Below are positions 10,143 through 18,929 of a stretch of 53,577 nucleotides of DNA, one piece after another. The notes under the pieces are model-generated. The model searched no databases, was not told the origin of the DNA, and worked only from the letters and a program-made list of their open reading frames with translations. Position 1 is the stretch's first letter. Every line of letters starts with the position of its first letter. This DNA is from an uncultured Granulosicoccaceae bacterium. Lineage in GTDB: Bacteria > Pseudomonadota > Gammaproteobacteria > Granulosicoccales > Granulosicoccaceae. A program made the translations under genes and the position numbers. The DNA is taken from the NCBI GenBank assembly GCA_938003855.1, contig CALKXD010000001.1:1-53577 (forward strand), read 5' to 3'.

Positions 10143-11837
10143 ATGCTGACCGCCCTCCAGGTTAAAGACTTTGCCATTATCACCCGCAGCTCACTGGAGC
10201 TTGATGCAGGGATGACCACGCTCACCGGCGAAACCGGCGCGGGCAAGTCGATCTTGCTCGGCGCGTTGGGCCTGGTACTTGGAGACAGAGCTTCGCCAAG
10301 TGCGGTGCGAGACAGCGCTGAGCGCGCCGACATAAGCGCACTGTTTGACATCGACAACATTGCGTCGGTGACCAGCTGGCTGAGTGACCACTCAATGGAC
10401 CACGACGGCGAGTGTATATTGCGCCGTGTCGTTACCCGCGACGGCAAGTCACGCGCCTATATCAACGGTACGCCGGTTACGGTCAGAAATCTCCGCGAGC
10501 TGGGCCAGCTACTGGTAAATATTCACGGCCAGCACGATCACCAGCTGATCACCCTGCCCGACACCCAGCGCGAGATCCTTGATGATTTCGGCAAAAACAC
10601 ACCGCTGCTTGATAAAGTACAGAAAGCCTGTAACGCCTGGGCTGAAAAGCATCGCGAGCTCGACTCGATCACCGAGCGACTGAAAGCCCGAGGCGATCGA
10701 CTCGACACCCTGCGCTATCAACTGCAGGAATTCACCAAGCTGTCTCTAGAGGGCATCGACTTCGACGAGGTAGATCAGGAACACCGACGACTGGCCAACG
10801 CCACCGAGCTGAAAGAACTCTGTATCGGTGCCATGGATCTGCTGCAAGACAACAACAACTCTACGCTCAGCCAACTTACCGAAGCTGAAAAAATACTCAC
10901 CACACTGCGTAATCAGGACGGCTCAATCGCCGATGTTGCCGAGCTTTTAAATTCGGCTCGCATTCAGGTCGAAGAGGCAACCGACTCCCTGCGTCACTAC
11001 AATCGCGCTATCGAACCAGACCCGCAACGCCTGCAAGCCCTCGATGAAACACTGTCGACAGCACATCAACTGGCCAAAAAGCATCGCATTTCACTACCGG
11101 AACTAGCCGGCTTTGCGCAGACACTGCAACTGGAATTCGAAGAACTGGAGTCCATTGATGAGTCCGTCGAGTCACTCAATCAGGAAGTCCAGCAAGCGGT
11201 AAAGACCTACAACGCCGTGGCAAAAAAGCTCAGCGCCAAACGCAAGAGCGCCGCGCTGCAATTATCAAAGCACCTGACGCGGGCAATGCAAACCCTGGGC
11301 ATGAAGGGCGGCAAGTTCGACATTGAGATTACCGGCCGCAAGCTCGACCATCCGCACCCCGGTGGCGTAGATCAGGTGGTGTTTAAAGTCAGCGCCAACC
11401 CGGGGGCCGCATTACGCGCCATGAGCGATGTCGCATCGGGGGGTGAGCTGTCACGCCTGAGTCTGGCGGTACAGCTGATCACCTCAGAGCGTAACCGGGT
11501 ACCCACACTGATTTTCGACGAGGTCGATACCGGGGTCGGTGGTGGTGTGGCAGAAACGGTTGGCCAGCAACTGCGCCAACTGGGCGGTCGCTGCCAGGTG
11601 TTGTGCGTAACGCACCTGCCGCAGGTGGCCGCACAAGGGCATCACCATATTAAGGTATCGAAAAAATCCAGCGATAAAAAAACACTGGCCGAGTCCCATA
11701 TACTGACCCGGGAACAGTCACTGGAAGAAATCGCCCGGATGCTGGGCGGTGTAAAAATCACCAAACGCACACGCGAGCATGCACGGGAAATGCTGGCCGC
11801 CGCCAATGCTGAGCCGCAGGCAGATTCCGGCGCTTAG
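10143..11837 (+). CDS. recN: DNA repair protein RecN
   Basis: SMC-like ATPase acting in double-strand break repair. The 564-residue product starts MLTALQVKDFAIITRSSLEL. It has Walker A GETGAGKSILLGALGLVLG, a long central coiled coil (about residues 160-370), and a C-terminal ABC signature VASGGELSRLSLAVQL with Walker B TLIFDEVDTGVGGGVAE. The ATG at 10143 follows GCCGCC with no strong SD. It follows nadK by 117 bp and is probably transcribed from its own LexA-controlled promoter (box at 10063-10082). The 257-bp stretch after it (11838-12094) holds no gene that I can see. Confidence 0.97.
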   Translation: MLTALQVKDFAIITRSSLELDAGMTTLTGETGAGKSILLGALGLVLGDRASPSAVRDSAERADISALFDIDNIASVTSWLSDHSMDHDGECILRRVVTRDGKSRAYINGTPVTVRNLRELGQLLVNIHGQHDHQLITLPDTQREILDDFGKNTPLLDKVQKACNAWAEKHRELDSITERLKARGDRLDTLRYQLQEFTKLSLEGIDFDEVDQEHRRLANATELKELCIGAMDLLQDNNNSTLSQLTEAEKILTTLRNQDGSIADVAELLNSARIQVEEATDSLRHYNRAIEPDPQRLQALDETLSTAHQLAKKHRISLPELAGFAQTLQLEFEELESIDESVESLNQEVQQAVKTYNAVAKKLSAKRKSAALQLSKHLTRAMQTLGMKGGKFDIEITGRKLDHPHPGGVDQVVFKVSANPGAALRAMSDVASGGELSRLSLAVQLITSERNRVPTLIFDEVDTGVGGGVAETVGQQLRQLGGRCQVLCVTHLPQVAAQGHHHIKVSKKSSDKKTLAESHILTREQSLEEIARMLGGVKITKRTREHAREMLAAANAEPQADSGA

Positions 11838-12094
11838 GGCGCGCGAGCAATGGCCTGCAACGTTTGAAATCCGGTCATTTGCCGATCTTTATCCGGCTAT
11901 TTAATCGCGCCTAATGGCCAGCCTCCATCGCGGACCTCGAGCCTCTGCCGCAAGCCACCGATAAGCACCGGCACCCGTCTGCCAGGCCTGTTTTCTGCCA
12001 CCCCGCGAGATCTGATTACGGAACAGCAAAAGCACGCGCAGCACCGGCGACCGGATATAGAATCAGGGGCTAAAGCCCATTAGACGGAATCACC

Positions 12095-12463
12095 TTGGCT
12101 CTCTTATCCCATCCTGCACGTATACTCCATCGCTCAGTCCTGCTGTGCCTGCTTACAACAACGGTGGTTTTGACAGGCTGTGGCTCGTGGTGGCTGCCAC
12201 GCCCGCACAAAATAGACATTCAGCAGGGCAACTTGCTGCCACCGGCGGCGGTCGCCGAGATAGCAGAAGGCATGTCACGCCGCGAAGTGGTTGCTATTCT
12301 GGGAGAACCGATCATCACCAGTCTGTTCAATGGCAACCGATGGGACTACGTGTACAGCATCAATCGCTCTGGCGAAAAACCAAAGCCTCAGCGCGTCACC
12401 GTATTTTTTGAAAATGATCGCGTCAGCAGCCTGGAAAAAGAAGGCATACCGGAAGCCGGTTAA
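12095..12463 (+). CDS. bamE: Outer membrane assembly lipoprotein BamE
   Basis: Small lipoprotein subunit of the BAM complex that inserts beta-barrel proteins in the outer membrane. The 122-residue product has a lipoprotein signal with lipobox VLTGC (Cys29) and the SmpA/OmlA fold, seen as the segments KIDIQQGN, MSRREVVAILGEP and WDYVYSI...RVTVFFENDRV. Start is a TTG at 12095 with GGAA a few bases upstream. No ATG or GTG is available ahead of the signal peptide, so the TTG is favoured. It follows recN as in E. coli and converges on rnfH. Confidence 0.93.
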   Translation: MALLSHPARILHRSVLLCLLTTTVVLTGCGSWWLPRPHKIDIQQGNLLPPAAVAEIAEGMSRREVVAILGEPIITSLFNGNRWDYVYSINRSGEKPKPQRVTVFFENDRVSSLEKEGIPEAG

Positions 12464-12498
12464 TAACCCCGCATGCTTAGCTCTGTTTAGCCGACAGG

Positions 12499-12813
12499 TC
12501 AGCGCGTATTTTTTGCCTGATTGCGTGCACGCGCCCGACGCGCCTCCATTGGATCAATGACCAGCGGCCGATACAATTCGACACGGTCGCCATCGTGCAG
12601 CGGTGTGTCGACATCGACCCGCTCGCCGTAAATACCGACGGGGGTTTCCTCGAGTGCCAGTTCCGGATAGCGCTCGAGCAACCCTGACGCGCTGACAGCG
12701 TCACGCACACAAGCCCCGGCACTAAGCTCAAGCCCGACTACCGGCTGCTCGTCGATCAATGCATACACAACTTCAATCTGCAGCATTGCCGGTGGTGATG
12801 TCGGCTCGGCCAT
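12499..12813 (-). CDS. rnfH: RnfH family protein (UPF0125)
   Basis: Ubiquitin-like small protein of unknown biochemical role that accompanies ratA. The conserved region runs from LQIEVVYAL through VGIYGERVDVDTPLHDGDRVELYRPLVIDPMEARRARA, the standard end of the family. The frame extends to 12864 inside ratA, but family members start only a few residues before the first strand. An ATG at 12813 (just after the ratA stop) or 12786 is therefore more likely. Same strand and operon as ratA. Confidence 0.88.
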   Translation of the reverse strand: MAEPTSPPAMLQIEVVYALIDEQPVVGLELSAGACVRDAVSASGLLERYPELALEETPVGIYGERVDVDTPLHDGDRVELYRPLVIDPMEARRARARNQAKNTR

Positions 12814-12823
12814 CGATGCAGGC

Positions 12824-13258
12824 TCAGCTCGGGTAAAGCTGATTGGCGCGCTCAACAAAGGCATCGACCATGCGCGCGCAGATTTCGTTAAAGATCGGGC
12901 TTAGGGTTTTCTGCAGTAGAAAACCGGCAAAGGTAAACTCTATGTGAAAACTGACGCGGCAACCCTGATCACCGATAGTTTTAAAACTCCACTGTCCGTT
13001 GAGCTGCCGGAACGGCCCATCAACCAGCGACATTTTTATTTCCTGCCCGTCGATGATGTCATTGCGGGTTGTAAAATGCTGAGACAGCGGACCTTTTTTG
13101 AGGTCAACCCGCGCCACCCTGTGTTTTTCACCAAGCTCGAGCGTCGATGCTCCGCTGCACCACGGTAGAAATTCCGGGTAGGCGTCAACATCATTGACCA
13201 GATCAAACATTTTTTGCGCACTGTGTGGCACCAGCGCAGATCGCTCAATCGACGGCAT
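12824..13258 (-). CDS. ratA: RatA-type START/COQ10 domain protein
   Basis: A 144-residue single-domain START-like protein. In E. coli it has been reported to hinder 70S ribosome association; in other organisms the fold is linked to ubiquinone binding, so the role remains open. Visible signatures are the opening MPSIERSALVPHSAQKMFDLV, DVDAYPEFLPWCSG, and the C-terminal SPIFNEICARMVDAFVERA helix that closes the hydrophobic cavity. Operon with rnfH on minus; divergent from smpB with only 41 bp between start codons. Confidence 0.93.
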   Translation of the reverse strand: MPSIERSALVPHSAQKMFDLVNDVDAYPEFLPWCSGASTLELGEKHRVARVDLKKGPLSQHFTTRNDIIDGQEIKMSLVDGPFRQLNGQWSFKTIGDQGCRVSFHIEFTFAGFLLQKTLSPIFNEICARMVDAFVERANQLYPS

Positions 13259-13284
13259 AGTGAATTTTTTCTCGCTGCAAGGGG

Positions 13285-13290
13285 TATACT
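13285..13290 (+). promoter_or_regulatory. Candidate -10 box immediately before smpB
   Basis: TATACT lies 9 bases ahead of the smpB ATG. If used, transcription would begin around 13297 and the message would be nearly leaderless. No clear -35 accompanies it, and an upstream promoter within ratA is also possible. Confidence 0.35.
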
Positions 13291-13299
13291 TGTAAGTCT

Positions 13300-13779
13300 A
13301 TGGCTAAACCAAAGAAAAAGAAGGGCGACAATTCCTCACGGATAGCCTCCAACAAACGTGCGCGCCACGACTACCTGATCGAAGACACCTTCGAAGGCGG
13401 CCTGGTGCTGGAAGGCTGGGAAGTCAAAAGCTTACGTGCCGGACGCGTGCAGCTGACTGAAAGCTATGTGATGATTCGCGCCGGTGAAGCGTGGCTTTAC
13501 GGCTGCCATATTACGCCATTGTTGTCGGCATCGACACACGTGGTGGCAAAACCGGTACGCGACCGCAAAATTCTGCTGCATCGCTCTGAACTCAGCAAGC
13601 TGGTCGGCCAGGTCGATCGCAAAGGCTACACCTTGGTGCCGCTGAATCTGTACTGGAAACGCGCCAAGGTAAAGCTTGAAATAGGCGTCGCCAAAGGTAA
13701 AAAGAATCACGACAAACGCGCCAGCGAGAAAGAGCGCGACTGGAACCGTGAAAAAGCCAGAGTCATGAAGCACGGATAA
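13300..13779 (+). CDS. smpB: SsrA-binding protein SmpB
   Basis: Binds tmRNA and brings it to stalled ribosomes for trans-translation. The 159-residue product shows [50 protein letters not shown] and the basic tail with [24 protein letters not shown], all standard. The ATG at 13300 lies only 9 bp beyond a TATACT box. No tmRNA gene follows; dnaQ converges after 71 bp. Confidence 0.98.
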   Translation: MAKPKKKKGDNSSRIASNKRARHDYLIEDTFEGGLVLEGWEVKSLRAGRVQLTESYVMIRAGEAWLYGCHITPLLSASTHVVAKPVRDRKILLHRSELSKLVGQVDRKGYTLVPLNLYWKRAKVKLEIGVAKGKKNHDKRASEKERDWNREKARVMKHG

Positions 13780-13850
13780 CGGTCTGCCACCGCATTAACC
13801 GCAAAGATCAGAAGTATACGCGCCAATGCTGCAGCACCGCTGCCGCGTGT

Positions 13851-14582
13851 CTACTGAAGACCGGACCAGACACAGCTACCGCCGTTTTCCTTCTCTAGGC
13901 GGTCGATCCACTCCTGATGCGCGGTCAATTCTTCGTTACTTGCACTGATCACATGCATCGGCGGGTACAGCGCGGGATCAATTCTGACCGCCCCGTTTTC
14001 GTCTTTTGCATCGCGCGCTGAGTCCAGATCAAAGCTCAAAGCAGACTGCCCGCCGGTCATCATCAGGTAGACTTCCGCCAGTATCTCGGAGTCGAGCAAG
14101 GCACCGTGTAACTGACGCCGCGAGTTGTCTATATCCAGGCGTCGACATAAGGCATCAAGACTGTTGCGTTGACCGGGGTACATTTTGCGGGCAAGCGCCA
14201 GAGAGTCGGTGACTTTTTCACAGGCCAGCTCCATTCGCGTGTTAGCCCGACACAATTTGAACTCGTGATCGAGAAAGGTCACATCAAACGCAGCGTTGTG
14301 GATCACCACTTCAGCACCCTCGATGTAGGCCAGAAATTCATCGGTGATTTCTTCAAAGCGCGGCTTGTCAGCCAGAAACTCCTCAGTAATGCCGTGGACC
14401 TCCAGCGCCCCGACATCAATCGCACGGTCCGGTTTTATATATTGGTGGTAGTGCCGCCCGGTGAGTTTGCGATCAATAATCTCGACAGCCCCGATCTCGA
14501 TGATGCGATGCTGAAGCGCGACTTCAAGACCGGTGGTTTCTGTATCGAGCACAATCTGTCGATGATATTGATCTTTTTCCAA
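13851..14582 (-). CDS. dnaQ: DNA polymerase III epsilon subunit (proofreading exonuclease)
   Basis: 3'-5' exonuclease of the replicase core. The 243-residue product has exonuclease motif I as VLDTETTGLE (Asp/Glu metal ligands), motif II around VVIHNAAFDVTFLDHEF, and motif III HGALLDSEILAEVYL (His/Asp). A C-terminal polymerase-binding tail follows. The usual neighbour rnhA is not here; the next gene upstream on the same strand is a methyltransferase, 54 bp away. Confidence 0.96.
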   Translation of the reverse strand: MEKDQYHRQIVLDTETTGLEVALQHRIIEIGAVEIIDRKLTGRHYHQYIKPDRAIDVGALEVHGITEEFLADKPRFEEITDEFLAYIEGAEVVIHNAAFDVTFLDHEFKLCRANTRMELACEKVTDSLALARKMYPGQRNSLDALCRRLDIDNSRRQLHGALLDSEILAEVYLMMTGGQSALSFDLDSARDAKDENGAVRIDPALYPPMHVISASNEELTAHQEWIDRLEKENGGSCVWSGLQ

Positions 14583-14636
14583 TGCAGGGGAACCCTTGGT
14601 TGTATAGCTTGCCGACTGCCGGGCCCGAAACCCGGG

Positions 14637-15431
14637 CTAATCGTCGTCGCTGTTTATATTGGTACGTGCCACATCACGTGCGGTACGGCTGGCCGTTTGT
14701 GCAAACGCCCCGGTGACTAATCGACCACGCGGGCGCAACCACTGCTGTCGGGCCAATGTCATTGGCACAGACTGTTTGCGAGCATGAATCAGGTAGACAC
14801 CACCAACAAAGCCAAACAGTCGCTGTGTTTTTTCCAGATGTCGGGTGGCACCCAGCATTCGCTGGCGATTCACCGGTGGCCGCAAAAAAACAGTTTCAGC
14901 AGAGAGCACCCGAAACCCCAGCACCGACAGCCATTCGACCAAGCGCCCACGACTGTAGGTATTACCATTCCACGGCACGGTCCTGCCAACCGCCCGGCGA
15001 ATGCCAAACTGACTGTAGGGATTAAAGCCCATCAGCAATAGGTGGCCATCTGCCGTCAGTACACGATCGGCTTCCCGCAGAGCGACGTGCGGGCTCTCGC
15101 AAAATTCCAGCGAGTGCGGGTAAAACACCAGATTGACGCAATTGCTGCTGATCGGCAATTGCTCGAGTTCGCCGGAGATATGAGACCCGGAAGACTCTGC
15201 TGCGCTATCAACCACAATACGGCGATGCAGCCCGGCACTGGCGAGCAATTCGCGCTGCGGCGCGATTTGCCCTACCTGCACCCCTTGATAACCGAAAATT
15301 CCGGGCAGCGTTTCATCAAACTTGGCAGCGACGGTGTCGAGCACCGCCTCACCCAGTGATGAGCCATACCATTCTCGCAACGCCGGTTGCGCCTCAAGCC
15401 AGGTTGGTGTCTTTTTTCTGAAATTTCGCAT
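14637..15431 (-). CDS. SAM-dependent methyltransferase, YafS-like
   Basis: A 264-residue class I methyltransferase. The segment ELEQLPISSNCVNLVFYPHSLEFCESPHVALREADRVL covers motifs II-III, with HLLLMGFNPYSQFGIRR after it; motif I (usual GxGxG) is poorly preserved around VQVGQIAPQRELL. In E. coli the related yafS gene lies beside rnhA-dnaQ, and this gene is beside dnaQ, so synteny supports the assignment. Substrate unknown. The C-terminal 40 residues are basic and divergent. Divergent from mltD across 98 bp. Confidence 0.85.
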   Translation of the reverse strand: MRNFRKKTPTWLEAQPALREWYGSSLGEAVLDTVAAKFDETLPGIFGYQGVQVGQIAPQRELLASAGLHRRIVVDSAAESSGSHISGELEQLPISSNCVNLVFYPHSLEFCESPHVALREADRVLTADGHLLLMGFNPYSQFGIRRAVGRTVPWNGNTYSRGRLVEWLSVLGFRVLSAETVFLRPPVNRQRMLGATRHLEKTQRLFGFVGGVYLIHARKQSVPMTLARQQWLRPRGRLVTGAFAQTASRTARDVARTNINSDDD

Positions 15432-15529
15432 AAACCAAATATACTCTATTCCTGTGATTCTTTCCGCAGCGTCAGAACATATACCGTGAAAGTCTGTTCG
15501 AAAATTCTTAAATTCTGAGCGCCCCGCAC

Positions 15530-17035
15530 TTGTTGAACACCCGCAGACCCCGACTCATCAACACGATAATGCTGATTCTGCTGATTATTGGCAACCTAAC
15601 CATCAGTCAGCTCGCCATCGCCGGTAACTCAACCAATGGCACTAGCATAGTTGATCAGCAACAGGCGGAGTTGCTGCGCCAGATTACTGAAATCAGCTCA
15701 CGCAGCGGGCCGCCGTCGGCCTACCAGAACGCAATGGATCTCTCTGCGCTGATGTATCGCGATGCCTGGCATCGGTTGCAGGAGGAATTTGAGTTCACCC
15801 ACATCAGCCATCCGGCCATTGACAAGCAAATCGATTTCCTGCGCTCGGGCATAAGAACACTGCAAAAGAACCTTTCGGCATCGCGCCCCTATCTGTTCTT
15901 CGTCATGGAAGCCCTGAGCGATGCTGACGTACCCGCTGATATCGCCTTACTGCCACTGATTGAAAGCGCCTTCGATCCGATCGCGCGCAGCTCTCAGAAT
16001 GCCAGAGGCCTTTGGCAATTTATGCCAGCCACCGCCGAGACCGTCGGCTTGACGAAAAACCGCTGGTACGATGGCAGACTCGACCCGTTTGCCTCCACGC
16101 ACGCTGCAATCCGGTATTTAAAGCAGTTACACAAAACGTTTGATGAAGACTGGCTGTTAGCACTGGCCGCCTACAACGCGGGCCCCGGCAATGTGCGTGC
16201 GGCGATCCGAAAAGCAAAAGCGCGGGGGCGGCCGATCAACTTCTGGAATTTGAAGCTGCCTGCCGAAACCACCAACTATGTACCACGACTGATCGCGGCG
16301 ACACGGATCGTAGCCAACCCCGAACTCTATCAGTTGTCGCTACCTGAGATTCTCAACCAGCCGCACGTAACAACCGTATCAATCGGACAACAGATCTCGA
16401 TCACCCAGGCGGCGGTGTTGGCTAAGCTGCCGGCACAGCATTTACGTGATCTGAACACCGCCTATGCCTCGGACAAAACACCGCCAGGCGGGCCGCACCG
16501 ACTCACCGTCCCGGTTGCGCACGCCCAGGCACTGCTAACCGGTCTTCGAAAACACAACTTCCGACTTCTCAATCACGCGCCCTTTCAGTCACAGGCAGCG
16601 TTGCTGCCCCTGCCATTGGACACCGGACCTACATCCCCTGACATGCGGCACAGCAACAATGTTACCGCGCAGAATTTCAAAGCGCCGGTGACCTACCACT
16701 ACAGAACACACACGGTAAAAAAAGGCGATACACTTTGGGATCTGGCCAACTCTATGGGGGCTGATGTAAAGACGTTAATGGAGTGGAACCACCTGCCTGA
16801 TGACATCACCAATCTACAGGTTGGCAGCAAGCTTCGAGTGGCTTACCTGGCACCACCCGACCCGGATGCCGGGCAGATAAAAACGATGAAATACCGGGTT
16901 ACCTACGGCGAAACGCTAATTTCTATTGGCGATAAATTCAGCCTGCGCATTCACGAACTGAAAAAATGGAACCCGGCGCTTTGGCAGAAAAACTCGGTAC
17001 GCGCCGGGCAGACGCTGCGCATACCCATCTATTAG
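15530..17035 (+). CDS. mltD: Membrane-bound lytic murein transglycosylase D
   Basis: Cleaves peptidoglycan glycan strands to 1,6-anhydro products in the periplasm. The 501-residue product has an N-terminal hydrophobic signal (INTIMLILLIIGNLTISQ, no clear lipobox). The SLT domain has the catalytic Glu in ALLPLIESAFDPIA and the downstream motif GLWQFMPATAETVGL, plus AYNAGPGNVRAAI. Two LysM repeats follow: one from YRTHTVKKGDTLWDLA and one from YRVTYGETLISIGDKF to the end. The frame opens with tandem TTG codons at 15530; an ATG at 15569 is the alternative start. gloB, its common neighbour, is absent. Confidence 0.93.
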   Translation: MLNTRRPRLINTIMLILLIIGNLTISQLAIAGNSTNGTSIVDQQQAELLRQITEISSRSGPPSAYQNAMDLSALMYRDAWHRLQEEFEFTHISHPAIDKQIDFLRSGIRTLQKNLSASRPYLFFVMEALSDADVPADIALLPLIESAFDPIARSSQNARGLWQFMPATAETVGLTKNRWYDGRLDPFASTHAAIRYLKQLHKTFDEDWLLALAAYNAGPGNVRAAIRKAKARGRPINFWNLKLPAETTNYVPRLIAATRIVANPELYQLSLPEILNQPHVTTVSIGQQISITQAAVLAKLPAQHLRDLNTAYASDKTPPGGPHRLTVPVAHAQALLTGLRKHNFRLLNHAPFQSQAALLPLPLDTGPTSPDMRHSNNVTAQNFKAPVTYHYRTHTVKKGDTLWDLANSMGADVKTLMEWNHLPDDITNLQVGSKLRVAYLAPPDPDAGQIKTMKYRVTYGETLISIGDKFSLRIHELKKWNPALWQKNSVRAGQTLRIPIY

Positions 17036-17135
17036 AATTGGCTAAGTAATGACGCTTCCGACGTAGCGGGCACATCGGGCAGGCGCTGGCAATCAGACTG
17101 GCGAAAAAACCGGCTGTGACACCTCACGATACTAT

Positions 17136-17151
17136 TGGCTAGATCTAGCCA
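17136..17151. repeat. 16-bp perfect palindrome at the end of the FHA gene
   Basis: TGGCTAGATCTAGCCA is self-complementary over 16 bp and covers the stop codon of the FHA-domain gene, between it and mltD. No T-run follows on either strand, so it is not a standard terminator. It may be a protein-binding site or an mRNA end structure. Confidence 0.4.
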
Positions 17152-17804
17152 TAGAATGGATAGATAAATTCAAGATGCTCGCCGCTAATCTGAATAAAAT
17201 CACCACCGGCCAGTTTAATCTCGACCTGCGGTTGCAGATCGGTACCGTTGTGTTTTATCGCATTGTTGGCATTGTTCATTGGCAGAAAATAGTAGCCAGT
17301 CGATTTTTTTGCAATCGCACCGACATCGCCACCGGACTTGCCCACCGTCGTTACCGCTTTCTCCAGTGGCATAACGGATCCGGCCTTATCACCCGAGGCA
17401 ATCTTTAACGCAGCTACTTCGGAGATGATCTGCTCAAGGTGCGGGTCGATGATCGGCTCGACCGAGCGCATTGGCGTGACGTTTTCAAGTTCCGGCGCGG
17501 GCTCGGGCGTACTGACATAAGTTTCCGAATAGCGCAGCTGGTAGTTGCCGATAGTGACTTCATCACTATGCAACAGTACATGCTTCTCTATCTTGCGACC
17601 ATTAACCGAGGTGCCATTGGTGCTGCCGAGGTCTTCAAGAATCAGACAACCTTTGTCGTCGATTATACGGGCATGGTAACCGCTGACCGACAAATGCGGC
17701 AGACACAACGAGTTATCCCGACGACGGCCAATGGAAACCAGGTTCGCTGACAAACTCAGTGAGCGCGACTCACCGGTTTCGGCTGTAACTGTAAGTTGGG
17801 GCAT
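17145..17804 (-). CDS. Tandem FHA-domain protein
   Basis: Phosphothreonine-binding adaptor of unknown pathway. The first FHA domain (about residues 5-100) is well preserved: VSIGRRRDNSLCLPHLSVSGYHARI supplies the Gly-Arg and Ser-x-x-His phosphopeptide contacts, followed by LEDLGSTNGTSVNG. A linker of about 40 residues leads to a second, degenerate FHA-like domain (TTVGKSGGDVGAIAKKSTGYYFLP to GDFIQISGEHLEFIY) lacking the SxxH motif. The frame opens at 17846, but the ATG at 17804 (MPQLTVTAETGE) fits the domain boundary better, giving 219 residues. No kinase, phosphatase or secretion gene is beside it, so its partner is not evident. Confidence 0.85.
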   Translation of the reverse strand: MPQLTVTAETGESRSLSLSANLVSIGRRRDNSLCLPHLSVSGYHARIIDDKGCLILEDLGSTNGTSVNGRKIEKHVLLHSDEVTIGNYQLRYSETYVSTPEPAPELENVTPMRSVEPIIDPHLEQIISEVAALKIASGDKAGSVMPLEKAVTTVGKSGGDVGAIAKKSTGYYFLPMNNANNAIKHNGTDLQPQVEIKLAGGDFIQISGEHLEFIYPFYG

Positions 17805-17951
17805 GGTGAGCTTATGCTTTTTTATCAGATTTTCCGAAAATAGCATAAGCTCGCAGTAAGAGCAGTTCAGCTATATTTCTATTCAGGAAGGTAGCGGCAC
17901 CAGAGCACACCATTGCCGCGAAACCGGCCGCTTTCTGCAGCCACTGAACAA

Positions 17952-18842
17952 TTACGTGTTGAAAACACCCGTGGATAAATAGCGATCTCCTCGATCACAG
18001 ACAATCGAGACAATCATGCTGTCGGTAACCTGCCCGGACAATCGCAACGCCGCGGCCATCGCGCCGCCGGAAGAGACACCACAAAAAATACCTTCCTGAC
18101 GGGCTAACTCGCGCGAGTAATGCTCTGCATCCTGCTGCGACACATCGAAGATGGTGTCGACTCGCTCCGGCTCATAGATCTTTGGCAGATAGGCTTCCGG
18201 CCAGCGCCGGATACCCGGAATATCAGAATCGGGTGACGGCTGCACCCCGACAACCTGGATGTCAGGGTTTTGCTCTTTCAGGTAGCGCGACACCCCCATA
18301 ATTGTACCGGTAGTCCCCATCGACGACACAAAATGAGTAACCTGGTAATCGGTACCGTGCCAGATCTCGGGGCCGGTGCTGACATAATGCGCTGCAGGAT
18401 TGTCAGGGTTAGCGAATTGATCGAGCACTATACCCTCACCGTCACTCTGCATTTTCAGGGCAAGATCACGTGCGTATTCCATACCCTGTTGTTTGGTGAC
18501 CGAAATTAACTCGGCACCGTAGACACTCATGGTGAGCTTGCGCTCTTCACTGAGGTTCTCCGGCATGATCAGCTTCATCTTATAGCCGCGAATCGCCGCT
18601 GCCATCGCCAGTGCAATGCCGGTATTTCCGCTGGTCGCCTCTATCAGGGTGTCACCGGGGACAATATCACCACGGTGCTCCGCCGCTGCAATCATGTTGG
18701 CAGCCGGCCGATCCTTCACCGAGCCCGCAGGGTTATCGCCCTCGAGCTTTACTACAATGGTGTTGCCGCGATCATTATCACCAAGCCGTTGTAGCTCGCA
18801 TAAGCGCGTATGACCAATTTGTTGGGCGAGTGTTTTTAGCAT
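17952..18842 (-). CDS. cysM: Cysteine synthase B
   Basis: PLP enzyme making cysteine from O-acetylserine and sulfide (or thiosulfate for the CysM type). The 296-residue product carries the PLP lysine in NPAGSVKDRPAANM (Lys43), the phosphate-binding SGNTGIALA loop after EAT, and the C-terminal GVSSGGAMAAAL PLP contact. Its length and the PENLSEERK segment resemble CysM rather than CysK. It lies after miaA on the same strand, at the place where hfq commonly sits; hfq is not in the window. Confidence 0.94.
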   Translation of the reverse strand: MLKTLAQQIGHTRLCELQRLGDNDRGNTIVVKLEGDNPAGSVKDRPAANMIAAAEHRGDIVPGDTLIEATSGNTGIALAMAAAIRGYKMKLIMPENLSEERKLTMSVYGAELISVTKQQGMEYARDLALKMQSDGEGIVLDQFANPDNPAAHYVSTGPEIWHGTDYQVTHFVSSMGTTGTIMGVSRYLKEQNPDIQVVGVQPSPDSDIPGIRRWPEAYLPKIYEPERVDTIFDVSQQDAEHYSRELARQEGIFCGVSSGGAMAAALRLSGQVTDSMIVSIVCDRGDRYLSTGVFNT

Positions 18843-18929
18843 CTCTGAGTCCGTGCATAATCTACTGTGGTCAGTGTAACCGCTTGCCGATGTTTGACAA
18901 CCGCAAAGTCACGTTGCCCGAGCATGGAC

